Positions 40,918 through 50,508 are shown, numbered from the stretch's first letter. The stretch: DNA of 64,000 nucleotides from Parachlamydiales bacterium (GCA_041671045.1 JBAZCF010000004.1:1-64000), one strand, 5' to 3'. Program-made: numbers and translations. The notes: generated from the sequence alone by a model not told the origin.

Positions 40918-41670
40918 ATGATTCATAAAACTAAAAACGGAATAAGCTGGCTAGAATTTAAGATTTTGCAAGGATATCCTTTGGATCACGCCTATTTTCT
41001 TAAACATGGCGGGGTTAGTCCGGTTCCTTATGGATTGAATTTTAGCGAGAAGAATGGAGATGATCTTTTGCATGTAGAAAGACACCTTGTACTTATTAAA
41101 GAGATTATCCAGGCAAAAGGTGTGGTCCGCAGTGCATTAGTGCATGGCAATACTGTGGCGGTGGTCCAGGATGCAGGTGTACCCTATGCGTTAGAAGCAG
41201 ATGGATTAATTACTGCGGTAGGTGATTTGATGTTGATGACGACGTTTGCCGATTGTCAATGTACTCTACTTTACGATCCGAAAAATCATGTGGCAGCGAA
41301 TGTTCATGCGGGATGGAGAGGGAATGTTTGCAATATTTATAGAGAAGCAGTGACGAAGTTGAAGGATGCCTTTGGAACGAAGCCATCAGATATTATCGCA
41401 GGAGTGGGTCCTAGTTTAGGTCCAAATCATGCTCAGTTTTTGAATTATAGAACGGAAATGCCAGCTGCATTCCTAAAATATATGAGGGGAGAATGCCACT
41501 TTGATTTGTGGGAAATTGCGCGTGAACAATTAGAGGAAGAGGGTGTATTACCGGGGAATATTGAAATTGCGGGCATATGCACCTATACTGAAAAAGAGGA
41601 TTTCTTTTCTTATCGTCGAGAGAAAATCACAGGCCGCCATGCCGGTGTGATCAAATTACATCCGAAGTAA
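40918..41670 (+). CDS. pgeF: YfiH/LACC1-family purine nucleoside phosphorylase (PgeF)
   Basis: A 250-residue multicopper-oxidase-unrelated laccase-domain protein. Family members phosphorolyse or deaminate adenosine and related nucleosides and have been called polyphenol oxidases. The zinc-site residues are visible: ALVHGNTV (His), FADCQCTLLYD (Cys) and NVHAGWRG (His), followed by GVGPSLGP. A normal-length bacterial member. No ribosome-binding site of note. It converges with the PBP2 gene. Confidence 0.9.
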   Translation: MIHKTKNGISWLEFKILQGYPLDHAYFLKHGGVSPVPYGLNFSEKNGDDLLHVERHLVLIKEIIQAKGVVRSALVHGNTVAVVQDAGVPYALEADGLITAVGDLMLMTTFADCQCTLLYDPKNHVAANVHAGWRGNVCNIYREAVTKLKDAFGTKPSDIIAGVGPSLGPNHAQFLNYRTEMPAAFLKYMRGECHFDLWEIAREQLEEEGVLPGNIEIAGICTYTEKEDFFSYRREKITGRHAGVIKLHPK

Positions 41671-41712
41671 TCGTCAGTTTTAACAATCAAATGGAATTTC
41701 GAAAGAAGTCTA

Positions 41713-44700
41713 TTATTTCTCTGAAAGCAGATGTTTTGCTTTGATTTGGCGCCATCGGAGCGCAACTTGCGCTGCTAGAGGCGCTGTATCCTTGCCGTAG
41801 CTTCCGTAACGCAAATAGACGACAACAACTAGTTCAGGTTTCCCAAACTTATCTTCGAAGAGGAATTTCTTTTCTTGGGGATGGAAAAGTATGCCTCCGT
41901 ACCATAGGTGGTTATAAATACGGCTCTTGTCCGGAACTTCCAGATCGATAGCTTCTACTGATTCGGCGGTACTTGTTTTGCCTAAGAGGTCCTGTCCTAG
42001 GGCTTCGTAATCCTTGATTGCTTCAGGAAAACGGCGATAGAGTTTTTTTAATTGCTTTATGGAGGATTGGTGCGATTTTACGACGACTTGATGCATTCCT
42101 TCCAGCAGAATAGCCCGTACAGCCTTGGGCATAAAGGCTTCATGTCGTTGAATCGTTGGGAGGGCTTGCAGCTCCCAATCATTTCCAGGAACGGCTGTAA
42201 TGTCAAAAGGAGAGCGTAGGGGGTGTTTCCCTGCTGACATATAGACGAGTTTGGGTTGGACGACCTTGCCGCCATTGGCTAAAGCTGAGAGCATGACAGC
42301 AGCCTGCAGGGGCGTAACGACAAGAGAGTGCTGTCCGATGGCTGTAGCATAGAGGCCGGTGCGATTTGTCGCTAAGTCTGTGGGGATATTGCCGCCAATT
42401 TCACCCGGCAGGTCTATTCCTGTAGGGCTGCCGTAGGAGAATAGGCGAGCTGCTTCCGCCAGGTCTTCGGGGGAGCTTAAAATATCGCCGGCGAGGAGAG
42501 AAAAGTAAGGGTTACTGGAGTATGCAATTGCCTTGATGATATCGGTTAAGCCAATATTTTTATTCAGGCTTTTAGGCAGGCGTCCCCCTTTATAGAGTTG
42601 GGGGATAGGTTTATTGTCCTCATTGAATCCTACAATAACTTGGGAGCCTTGACGCTGCCAACTATCGGTAATGGTAAGGGGATTGAGTGGGCCGTGAGGG
42701 TTTTTTAGGTACTGGTGTATTAAACCTGCATAGGCGGTGACAAGTTTAAATATCGATCCTTGTGTGGTTGCTTGTCTATAGGCATGCGAGCGCCCATAGC
42801 CAAAACCGTAGAGGGGATAGAAGGACATGGCAAGGTGCTTTTCTTGCTGTATAGAGTTTTCACGTCTTACAGGGCGATATTTTCCTAGTAAAGGCCTTTG
42901 CAGATCTTGAAAACCACGCAAAGTGGCTAAGTAAAGGTAAGCGTTGTCAGGGGAAAGTGTATCCAAAGTTTGGATTAACTGCTGACAGAGAGGTTTACAT
43001 GAGTCTGTAAGTTGGATATCTTTGTTTTCAACAAAGTAATTCAAGTAGAAGTTGACTTCATCTTCTATGTCTACAGCGCCCCAGGCGTTGACGAGAAAAG
43101 CAGAGAGGATTTCATGGAAATTCTGGTCCCAAAAAGCCTCGAACTGCTCTTTTTCTTCAGCATCAAGCAAGTCAATATAGGGTTTTGGATACTTTTTCTG
43201 TTGTTTTTCCTCTTTTCTTTTATCACCAAGAAATGCTTTCTCGTTTTCTTTTTTCCATTGAGCAAAGGTGTGTTGGCTGAAAAGGACTTTACTGTGTTGT
43301 TTTAGAATATCGCGCAGTTGGGAGGCAGCGCAGCAATGGTCGTGGTGATCTGTTAGAGTGATTTCACCGCAGGCTGCCAGGAGCTCGTCATCGAAAGCAC
43401 TTTCCCAAACAGCCAGTCTTGAAAGATCTAAGATAAGGATTTTGTCTCGGTCTGATTCTAGGCCTTTGAGGTATCTTTCATGGCGGGGATTGCGTTGGAG
43501 AACGATAGCGTCGTTGATGGTGACGATTTTTTCCATCGCTTGCCTTAAGGGACCTTGTAATGGGAGAGTGAAATCCAGGAAGTTATTCCAAGTCATCCAG
43601 AGTTCTTCTTCAAAAAGACTTTTGGAAAAGATGTCGTAGTTTTCCCGCATTAGGGGGTGTCTTTGTTCCCAGATTCCTGCGAGGTAATCTTCTGTCTCAA
43701 ACCAGCGTAGAATGTTTTTTCTTGCTTTGCCTGGTGCGACAAAATCATTTGGATTGTAGCGGGGATAGCTGGCTAAGGCGATGATTTCACCGTTGTTTGG
43801 GTCCATGGCAATGATGGAGCCGCCTTTAATCCAGGGTTGTTTTTCTGCTATGACAGACTTTTCTATACTGCCTGAGGTGCTGATACGTGCATTGCGCAGG
43901 TGGTCGTTGATGATGAGTAGTTCTTCAGCAAATGTTTGCAGCTCTGTGGAAATAGAGAGAAGAAGCCGTTTTCCCGGGAGTGGTTCGCGTGAGCCGGGGA
44001 GTTCACGTACGAAGTTGCCCCTTGCATCAGTGGTGAATGCTTTCTGCCCTTGAAAGCCGCGTAAAGTCTGTTCGTATTTTCCTTCAATACCCATTTTGCC
44101 GACGAAATCATTGATGGAGTAGGCCTTTTCTTTCAGGTCTAGCAGCTTGGTCAGTGCTTGTTCATGTGTTTCAAAGCCTTCAGGAAGCGCAGGATCTTCT
44201 CCTTCATCCCATAGGCGTTGCCATTCTTCTAGAGTGCGTATTTCTGTGAGGACCTTTTCATATTCCTGACGGTTGATTGCGCCCATGTAGCCGACGATAT
44301 CAGCTGCTACACGTCCTTGGGGATAGTGTCTGCGAGGTTGTCTACGCGCATTGAGGCCTATCCAATCTTTTTCCAGTATTTTTAGGCGGTAGTATTCCTG
44401 TTCTGTCAGGTCATCCTTAATCAGAAATGGAACGTGATGGTAAAGGGCGGCTTTGGAATGGATGAGGTCTTCTACACGGTTTGCATCTAAATTAAGTTCT
44501 AAGGCTAGGGTTTCGGCAAGTTTACGGATGTAGTCGCGTCTTTTATTTTTTTTTAGGTTGGTGCCATCAGGTTGTTTTTCCCAACGGACGCTAGGGATTT
44601 GTGCTAATTGGCTATAAACGACGGTGGCTTGGTAATGGATTTTGTTGATGGCGAGAGGCAGATTGAAACGGTCGCGAATGGTACCTCTTCGGGAGGGCTC

Positions 44701-44901
44701 AAGGACTATTTTCTTTTGGGGGCGGCTCGCTTCTTCGACCTTCTCCTCATGTTCTATGACGGCAAGATGCCAAGTTCTTAAAACAATGAGGAGAAGAGCG
44801 ACTCCTATTACGCTCAACACAGTTTGAGCTTTTGTAGGAATAAGGGCTATTGGATCAATACGGAAGGCTTTTTTATATTTCTTTCCTCTGTACATGCTCA
44901 T
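41713..44901 (-). CDS. Penicillin-binding protein 2 (long chlamydial form)
   Basis: A 1062-residue class B PBP that cross-links septal or cell-wall peptide in the periplasm. It has one N-terminal membrane helix (about 30-48), a dimerisation/pedestal region to about 330, and a transpeptidase domain with active-site SIFK near 714, SSN near 794 and KTS near 974. It is much longer than E. coli PBP2 (about 630 residues); a roughly 300-residue insertion (about 380-700) with charged, acidic helical content separates the pedestal from the SxxK, as in chlamydial PBP2. KTS replaces the usual KTG. It overlaps the LplT-PlsC stop by 1 nt (TAATG), so the two are co-transcribed. Confidence 0.93.
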   Translation of the reverse strand: MSMYRGKKYKKAFRIDPIALIPTKAQTVLSVIGVALLLIVLRTWHLAVIEHEEKVEEASRPQKKIVLEPSRRGTIRDRFNLPLAINKIHYQATVVYSQLAQIPSVRWEKQPDGTNLKKNKRRDYIRKLAETLALELNLDANRVEDLIHSKAALYHHVPFLIKDDLTEQEYYRLKILEKDWIGLNARRQPRRHYPQGRVAADIVGYMGAINRQEYEKVLTEIRTLEEWQRLWDEGEDPALPEGFETHEQALTKLLDLKEKAYSINDFVGKMGIEGKYEQTLRGFQGQKAFTTDARGNFVRELPGSREPLPGKRLLLSISTELQTFAEELLIINDHLRNARISTSGSIEKSVIAEKQPWIKGGSIIAMDPNNGEIIALASYPRYNPNDFVAPGKARKNILRWFETEDYLAGIWEQRHPLMRENYDIFSKSLFEEELWMTWNNFLDFTLPLQGPLRQAMEKIVTINDAIVLQRNPRHERYLKGLESDRDKILILDLSRLAVWESAFDDELLAACGEITLTDHHDHCCAASQLRDILKQHSKVLFSQHTFAQWKKENEKAFLGDKRKEEKQQKKYPKPYIDLLDAEEKEQFEAFWDQNFHEILSAFLVNAWGAVDIEDEVNFYLNYFVENKDIQLTDSCKPLCQQLIQTLDTLSPDNAYLYLATLRGFQDLQRPLLGKYRPVRRENSIQQEKHLAMSFYPLYGFGYGRSHAYRQATTQGSIFKLVTAYAGLIHQYLKNPHGPLNPLTITDSWQRQGSQVIVGFNEDNKPIPQLYKGGRLPKSLNKNIGLTDIIKAIAYSSNPYFSLLAGDILSSPEDLAEAARLFSYGSPTGIDLPGEIGGNIPTDLATNRTGLYATAIGQHSLVVTPLQAAVMLSALANGGKVVQPKLVYMSAGKHPLRSPFDITAVPGNDWELQALPTIQRHEAFMPKAVRAILLEGMHQVVVKSHQSSIKQLKKLYRRFPEAIKDYEALGQDLLGKTSTAESVEAIDLEVPDKSRIYNHLWYGGILFHPQEKKFLFEDKFGKPELVVVVYLRYGSYGKDTAPLAAQVALRWRQIKAKHLLSEK

Positions 44902-46643
44902 TATACATTTACAGGGGATCCAAAGATAACCGCAGCGGGAACATGGATTTTATTGAGCTGTCGCATGAAGAACCGGTGAGGTTTATGTTTTTCCCCTTTT
45001 TCGATCGTGACTGGTATAACAGGGAAATGTTTTTCATCTAAGAATGCATTTAAGTTCTCAGACTGGCGTAATTTATCAATCTCTTCTTGCACATTGGGAT
45101 TAGTTGTGAAAATACAGACTGAGAAGCCTTTATTGAGGGCATTCCTCATGACGGTATGGCACATTTGGTTATGCTCCAGGGGTTCAATCGCAGGAACATA
45201 AACAATCCTTAATAGATGGTAAAGGCGTTTCAGCCAAGGAGAGTGGTCTAGTTCATGCTCGATAAAGAAACGCATTCTGCGGCGTTGTCCGCCCAGCATG
45301 AGTAGTGTGTCATTCCAGGCAGTATGGGAGCAGACAAAAATGGCGGGGGTATCTGGAAGGTTTTCTGTTCCTTCATAAGAAGTTCTAAAGTGAAGGCGGG
45401 CTAAGGCCATAGCAAGGAAACGCGCTACATAATCGAAGAAGACGTAGGTGAGGATCAAGTTAAAGGCCAGGGTAATATTGCCCACGAGGATGAAGCCTTT
45501 GTCAGCAGAGAGTCCAAATACTGCCTTATTTAGATAGATCAATATAGAGGCTAGAAGTACGCCAACAAAACTTAGGAAGTTGGTGGCCGCAATGATGCGT
45601 CCGCGTTCGTGGCTTGGGCTAGCAACTTGTATATAGGAGTCCATCGGGACTTGGTACATACCCCCGAACATACCGACGATGACGACAAGGGGGAGGATAG
45701 CGCCGAGGCTGGTCGAAAAGTAATCGATAAAGTAGCACGTGACGGTAACTCCGAAGCCTGCAAGAGGAGCGAGGCCTAACTCTACGGTATTGCCTGATAT
45801 TTTAGCTGCTATCATAGCACCGGAGCCTATGCCTAGGGCAGTAAGTAAGAATAGGTATCCCCCCTGGACAGTATTTAACCCCAAAGATTCTTCAGCAAAT
45901 GGAATGATGTTCAACTGTACGAAAGCGCCGAGGAAAAGGAAAAAGGAGGATCCCATGATGGCCATGAGGAGAGAAGGCTGTTCTTTAGCTATTTTAAGAG
46001 AAGAATAGATCTCATGGAGGACCCGGATACCGAATTCCGTTTCGGCCCCCGAAGGTGGGGTATATTCAATGCAAAAGCTAGTAATAAGGCCGATGATGCT
46101 GACCATTAAGCAGAAAAGAGAGGCTACGATGTAGTCTCCGTTGGTGATATCCGTAATGAAGGAAGCGAGGAAGGATCCTAAGATGATGGCTACGAAGGTA
46201 AAGGATGTCAGAAGTCCATTAGCTTTGGTGATTCTATCAAACGGGACGAGTTCCGGTACGATACCGTACTTTGAGGGGCCGAAAATGGCGCTTTGCGTAG
46301 CCAGTAGAAAGAGGATAAAGTAGGTAGCCCATACGCTTTCAAAGATAAAGGCAAAAAGGCCAAAGCCCATTGTAATCACTTCAAGTAATTTAGTGAGAAC
46401 AATGATATTGCTTTTGCTGAAGCGGTCTGCCAAAACGCCTGACCCTGCGGAAAAGAGTAGGAAAGGCAGAACAAATAGAGCGCTCGTCGTAGATAGGATA
46501 ATATGGCTATTGCCTTCTCCTAACAAATTAATGAGGAAGAAAACGACGACGAGTTTATATATGTTATCGTTCAGTGCTCCCAAAAATTGAGTGAAGTTTA
46601 GGAATGTAAAGGAAGACCATTGCCTAAGAAGGTCAAGTCGCAT
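44901..46643 (-). CDS. LplT-like lysophospholipid flippase fused to PlsC-type acyltransferase
   Basis: A 580-residue fusion. Residues 1-400 form an MFS-type transporter starting NFTQFLGALNDNIYKL (LplT signature, Asn-Asp in helix 1) with about 11-12 membrane segments. Residues about 415-580 are a glycerolipid acyltransferase with the HTAWND motif (H-x4-D) near 437. The fusion would bring a lysophospholipid across the inner membrane and re-acylate it, recycling outer-leaflet lipid. The acyl-ACP ligase domain of E. coli Aas is absent, so acyl-ACP must come from elsewhere. It is upstream of and 1-nt overlapping with the PBP2 gene. Confidence 0.88.
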   Translation of the reverse strand: MRLDLLRQWSSFTFLNFTQFLGALNDNIYKLVVVFFLINLLGEGNSHIILSTTSALFVLPFLLFSAGSGVLADRFSKSNIIVLTKLLEVITMGFGLFAFIFESVWATYFILFLLATQSAIFGPSKYGIVPELVPFDRITKANGLLTSFTFVAIILGSFLASFITDITNGDYIVASLFCLMVSIIGLITSFCIEYTPPSGAETEFGIRVLHEIYSSLKIAKEQPSLLMAIMGSSFFLFLGAFVQLNIIPFAEESLGLNTVQGGYLFLLTALGIGSGAMIAAKISGNTVELGLAPLAGFGVTVTCYFIDYFSTSLGAILPLVVIVGMFGGMYQVPMDSYIQVASPSHERGRIIAATNFLSFVGVLLASILIYLNKAVFGLSADKGFILVGNITLAFNLILTYVFFDYVARFLAMALARLHFRTSYEGTENLPDTPAIFVCSHTAWNDTLLMLGGQRRRMRFFIEHELDHSPWLKRLYHLLRIVYVPAIEPLEHNQMCHTVMRNALNKGFSVCIFTTNPNVQEEIDKLRQSENLNAFLDEKHFPVIPVTIEKGEKHKPHRFFMRQLNKIHVPAAVIFGSPVNV

Positions 46644-46701
46644 AAATAATATCCATTATAAAATTTTGATATCCAAAGCTTTAGTATGTAGCCCGCATTA
46701 T

Positions 46702-47382
46702 TTAGATGCAAGCGAGTAGCGCATATACGCCACAGGCCAATAAAAGCGCTCCACCGATTTCTCTAAATCGTAATAAGCTTTTATCTGTTAAAAAACCACG
46801 CATCTTAGAGGCTGCGTAGGTAAGTATAGTCCACCAGGTGAGAGATCCCAAGAAAACTCCCACCACGGTTAACGTGGTATTTTTAATATTATTAGTTGCC
46901 TCAACCAATCCAAATGTTCCAAAAAGAGCCATAAATGCAAGGATGGTCAGAGGATTGGCTAATGTAAGCATAAATGTTGATCCTAATGCACTTATACGTG
47001 AATCTTTCTGGTCGATTAAGGCTGCTTTATGTGATTTTGTAAAACAAAGCTCGGCGCCGATATAGCATAGGAAAAATCCACCCAGCATTTGAATCCAGCA
47101 TTTGTTGTAGAGGATCCAATCTGTAATTACTGATAAACCTAATCCGGCGACTAGCCCGAAGCACATGTCTGCCAAGGCGGCGCCTAATCCGGCTGCAAAA
47201 GCGGTACGAAAGCCTTTACTTAGGGCATATTGCATGCAAAGTATTGCTATGGGCCCTACTGGAATTGCTATTGCCGCACCGATGACGGCCCCTTTCCAAA
47301 AAAAGCGCAGGCAAGTGACTCCGTCTTCACAAACGGGATGAATGGCTACCAGTTCGGTTAGGTTTATTTCGGCTAAAATCAT
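46702..47382 (-). CDS. LysE/RhtB-family amino-acid exporter
   Basis: A 226-residue inner-membrane protein with about six hydrophobic segments. The N-terminal GAVIGAAIAIPVGPIAILCM contains the GPI helix turn conserved in LysE/RhtB exporters, and TLANPLTILAFMALFG near 140 is the second repeat (NPLT). The family exports amino acids such as Lys, Thr or homoserine; the substrate is unknown. A short N-terminal extension (about 30 residues) with two Cys precedes the first helix. Confidence 0.9.
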   Translation of the reverse strand: MILAEINLTELVAIHPVCEDGVTCLRFFWKGAVIGAAIAIPVGPIAILCMQYALSKGFRTAFAAGLGAALADMCFGLVAGLGLSVITDWILYNKCWIQMLGGFFLCYIGAELCFTKSHKAALIDQKDSRISALGSTFMLTLANPLTILAFMALFGTFGLVEATNNIKNTTLTVVGVFLGSLTWWTILTYAASKMRGFLTDKSLLRFREIGGALLLACGVYALLACI

Positions 47383-47436
47383 TCAAATCGCTAAATTAAT
47401 AAGATTAAAAATAACTAAACAGTAATTAAAATACAA

Positions 47437-48015
47437 CTAAGACAATCTTTGGATACAAGTTTCTCTTATTTGCCAAAGGATATTTGGATTATAGTGGTAT
47501 TTCTTCGACCAACTCAAGATCAAAGCCCAATGCAGTCGATGTTTAAGCAAAGGAATTTGAGTAGGAAAAGCAGAGTGGATTTCAATGATGTCTTCGGGAT
47601 CGATTATCATATGTTTATTGGGGAATGTGAAGTCGTAATAGTGATCATTATAGAGGATGCAGCAATGTGCTTCAGGCAAAGCTTCAATATAATGCTGGGC
47701 CAACACATCCCGCAGTTGAGGAGTGTTTCGGCTATGGATTCGGTAAAGGATGATCTGCAAAGATATTTCATAATGACCATGTTCATGTGCTAATAAAGCC
47801 AACAACGCATGCTTTCCGCTGGAGGTGCCTTGTCCTTCTTTAAGTATTAATGACAGGTCTTGGGGATTTTGTGTGCGGTGATAAGGAAGTTGCCAAATAT
47901 GGAAAGTGGCCGAAGCATAATCTTCCAATCCCATTTGAATGCATAAGGAACCTAGCTCTCCCCAAGGCCTCAACTTAAAATTGGGCCAGTATTCGAATTC
48001 GATAGGCAAGTGCAC
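47437..48015 (-). CDS. Transglutaminase-like protein with Cys replaced by Ser
   Basis: A 192-residue soluble protein. The block GTSSGKHALLALLAHEHG at 63-80 matches a transglutaminase-like family in which GTCS supplies the catalytic Cys; here position 65 is Ser. PEAHCC (His117) and YDFT (Asp128) would complete the triad. So either it has lost activity or it uses Ser. The family match is from memory. It ends close to the exporter gene, on the same strand. Confidence 0.55.
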   Translation of the reverse strand: MHLPIEFEYWPNFKLRPWGELGSLCIQMGLEDYASATFHIWQLPYHRTQNPQDLSLILKEGQGTSSGKHALLALLAHEHGHYEISLQIILYRIHSRNTPQLRDVLAQHYIEALPEAHCCILYNDHYYDFTFPNKHMIIDPEDIIEIHSAFPTQIPLLKHRLHWALILSWSKKYHYNPNILWQIRETCIQRLS

Positions 48016-48085
48016 AGTTTCCTCGGTGTTAAAAATTTGAAAATAGCGTGCTTAAAAAATAATGCCTAATATTTTCAGAGCCCCA

Positions 48086-48862
48086 TTAATAATTTTTTCC
48101 TTTTTTTCGAAGCTTAGACCAATAAGCTTTCATCTCATCGGAAAGATAATGCTTAATATTGGAAAGATAGGGGCGTGCGCGCAGGTATTCGGTGTCAATG
48201 AAAGCGAACTTTCCGTCTGTGGTGTAAACAATATTGTCAGGACGCAAAGTTATTCCCGGGGAGTGAGTTAGAATAGAATAAAGTTCCTTCAAATGCTCTT
48301 TTGTAATTTTTGTTTTCCATGCGAGAAGATTTTCTTCTTCTGAAACTAAGTCAAGCTCTTCTACTAATAAAATGGCGATTTGACGGGAATAGTTATCCGG
48401 CACTTCGGGATAAGCAGGTAGGGGATGAAGGTATTTTTGGGGAACGATAAAGTACTGGCATCTTTTGTTTCGGATAACTTTCTGCATGAGTTTGGCACCG
48501 ACACAGCGTCGAACAAACCATTCCCAGCTCTGCATGCCTTTTTTTTGCCTAGGTTCTGAATCTAACACTGTTTTTACTAGATAACCGGGAAGGAGGGGAT
48601 GGCGAGCGACTTTAATGAAGCTGCGTGGTTGGCTATAGAGGGTGACAAATCCGGCGTTGGCGAAGGCTTCTTCGTTTAGGGTGACACGTTCTATACCAAA
48701 TAGATTTTCAACTGTAGATTTCAAGGGATGATTAGAAGGGAGCATGAAGGGAGCGATTTCATCACGTGCTCTCTTAGTAATAAAGGGGTTGTTTTTAAGT
48801 TCTTGAGGTTTAGCTTCTAAAATAGAAAAACTCAAGAGAAGGACTAGAAGAAATTTATACAT
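48086..48862 (-). CDS. Exported protein with degenerate kinase-like fold
   Basis: A 258-residue protein with a signal peptide (1-17, SILEA-KP). The mature part suggests a protein-kinase-like fold: FIKVARHPLLPGYLVK (a possible nucleotide-lobe Lys), IAILLVEELDLV as hinge, LRPDNIVYTTDGKFAFIDTEY near 205-222 (PDN in place of the catalytic HxDxxxxN, and DTE in place of DFG). The HRD His-Arg-Asp is not conserved, so I infer a pseudokinase or a highly diverged kinase. It is not a close match to the exported APH-like protein at 30.5 kb. Substrate and role are unknown. Confidence 0.6.
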   Translation of the reverse strand: MYKFLLVLLLSFSILEAKPQELKNNPFITKRARDEIAPFMLPSNHPLKSTVENLFGIERVTLNEEAFANAGFVTLYSQPRSFIKVARHPLLPGYLVKTVLDSEPRQKKGMQSWEWFVRRCVGAKLMQKVIRNKRCQYFIVPQKYLHPLPAYPEVPDNYSRQIAILLVEELDLVSEEENLLAWKTKITKEHLKELYSILTHSPGITLRPDNIVYTTDGKFAFIDTEYLRARPYLSNIKHYLSDEMKAYWSKLRKKGKNY

Positions 48863-48943
48863 GATTACCTCGTAAAGGGGAGTAATATAGCATTCAATTG
48901 ACTTAAATTTCTAAGATAAATACAATGAGTTAAAACTCAATGA

Positions 48944-49621
48944 ATGAGCACTCAAATGAAAATAGTCCTTAAAATACAAGATTCTTTTAAAAAAGCCGCA
49001 GATGCACAAGTTGCACAAGGCCAGCGCGCATACATGAAAGATCAGTTTCCCTATCTAGGCATAAAAACCACTTTAAGAAGGGAACTTCAAAAGGAAGCAT
49101 TTGCATTACAGTCTTTTGAAAGTGAAGAAGAACTTTTAGATAATGTTTCAGCTTTGTGGGAACTGGAAGAAAGAGAATATCAGTACGCTGCGATAGAACT
49201 TTTAGAGAAAGGGCGTAAATTATTAACTTCAAAAACGTTGCCATTTATTGAAAAGTTTGTCCGTGATAAGTCCTGGTGGGATACTGTGGATTTTTTGGCG
49301 GCACATGTGACCGGAAATATTATCATGAAGCATCCGGTATTATTAAATACTATGGATTTATGGGTTGTCGGAGATAGTTTCTGGATTAGGCGTACTGCAT
49401 TGTTGAGCCAGCTAAAATGGAAAGACAAGACAGATGAGGAAAGGTTATTCAGATATTGTACACTCACAATGCACGAGAAAGAATTTTTTATACGTAAAGC
49501 GATTGGTTGGGTGCTTAGGGAATATTCCAAAACTAACCCCGATTCAGTTAGACAATTTATAGAAGCTAATAAAACTAAACTTAGCGGGCTTAGCTATCGT
49601 GAAGCCTCAAAATATGTATAA
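48944..49621 (+). CDS. AlkD-like DNA glycosylase (DNA alkylation repair)
   Basis: A 225-residue all-helical HEAT-repeat protein of the AlkD family, which excises bulky or cationic alkylated bases such as N3- and N7-alkylpurines. The family landmarks are visible: FPYLGIKTTLRRELQKEA near 30-46, LWELEEREYQYAAIELL, DKSWWDTVDFLAAH near 107 (Trp and Asp used at the lesion), and FFIRKAIGWVLREYSKTNP near 185. Normal length. The start at 48944 is the first ATG; 48956 is also possible. The DUF1398 gene begins 7 nt after its stop, so they are one unit. Confidence 0.9.
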   Translation: MSTQMKIVLKIQDSFKKAADAQVAQGQRAYMKDQFPYLGIKTTLRRELQKEAFALQSFESEEELLDNVSALWELEEREYQYAAIELLEKGRKLLTSKTLPFIEKFVRDKSWWDTVDFLAAHVTGNIIMKHPVLLNTMDLWVVGDSFWIRRTALLSQLKWKDKTDEERLFRYCTLTMHEKEFFIRKAIGWVLREYSKTNPDSVRQFIEANKTKLSGLSYREASKYV

Positions 49622-49628
49622 GGAAGTT

Positions 49629-50426
49629 ATGACTATGATAGATGAAAAAGCAATTCTAAGTATTTCTGAGAAAGGAAGATTAGGTCACTGGCCGTATCCA
49701 AAGATCTATAGAGCTTATAAGGATTTAGGCCTAGAAGGTTATAGTGTGGAAGTTGAAACGCATACTGTCACCTTTTTTTGCAAAGACCAGATAATAAAAG
49801 AAGTGGTGAATATGGGTGGAGAAAAGCTTTTGATAGCGCCCTTCCACGATAAAGCAAAAATAGAAGAGGCCATCGAATATAATCAAACCCAGGGTGGATC
49901 TTACCCGCAATTTCTGAAAGATATCGCAGCTGCAGGTGTTATGCTCTATCGTGTGCAGATGAAGGATGATACTATCCATTATTTAGGTATGAACGGAGAA
50001 GACTATGTGGAAGGTGTGCCGGTAAATATTTACCCTTTTGAGACATCTAAGGTTAAGCATTGGGTAGATGAAAGCGTAAAAAATGAGGTAAATTATCCGG
50101 CAGTTTTTGAAGGGTTGAGACAGGCGGGAATATTATTCTTCACATTAGATGTAGCAGAGCAAAGAGGCTCGTATCATGGTGACGTACATATCTATGAGAG
50201 TCAACTAACCGAATCTAAGAATAAAATCTCTATAGCCGGGAGTTTTTCCGAAGAGAAGTTGAAGCAGGTATTGGAAAAAAGAGCTAGAAACTTGATTTCC
50301 TTTCCACAATTTCTATCAGGGTTGGGAGAAGCGGGCGTAGCGCATGTAAAAGTGGATCTACTCAGAGGAATACAAACCTTTAATGGTAATAACGGATGTT
50401 ATAAGAAAATGATTCCAAGAAAATAA
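49629..50426 (+). CDS. Three-repeat DUF1398-like protein
   Basis: A protein of about 265 residues with no known function. The start is either 49629 or 49635; AAGGA lies upstream of both. It shows a unit (YPQFLKDIAAAGVMLYRVQM with YLGMNGEDY) that resembles DUF1398, and two further copies: YPAVFEGLRQAGILFFTLDV...YHGD, and FPQFLSGLGEAGVAHVKVDL...FNGNNG. So it is a triple repeat of the F-L-x-x-A-G-V-x-x-Y/V pattern. Co-transcribed with the AlkD-like glycosylase gene. DUF1398 proteins have been seen as small stand-alone proteins in other bacteria. Confidence 0.7.
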   Translation: MTMIDEKAILSISEKGRLGHWPYPKIYRAYKDLGLEGYSVEVETHTVTFFCKDQIIKEVVNMGGEKLLIAPFHDKAKIEEAIEYNQTQGGSYPQFLKDIAAAGVMLYRVQMKDDTIHYLGMNGEDYVEGVPVNIYPFETSKVKHWVDESVKNEVNYPAVFEGLRQAGILFFTLDVAEQRGSYHGDVHIYESQLTESKNKISIAGSFSEEKLKQVLEKRARNLISFPQFLSGLGEAGVAHVKVDLLRGIQTFNGNNGCYKKMIPRK

Positions 50427-50508
50427 AATATAAAATAAGTTTTTGTTTAGTATAATTAGATTTAAGAAAATATATTAAGTTCTAAATAAGTCCGCACGGA
50501 GGTGGACG

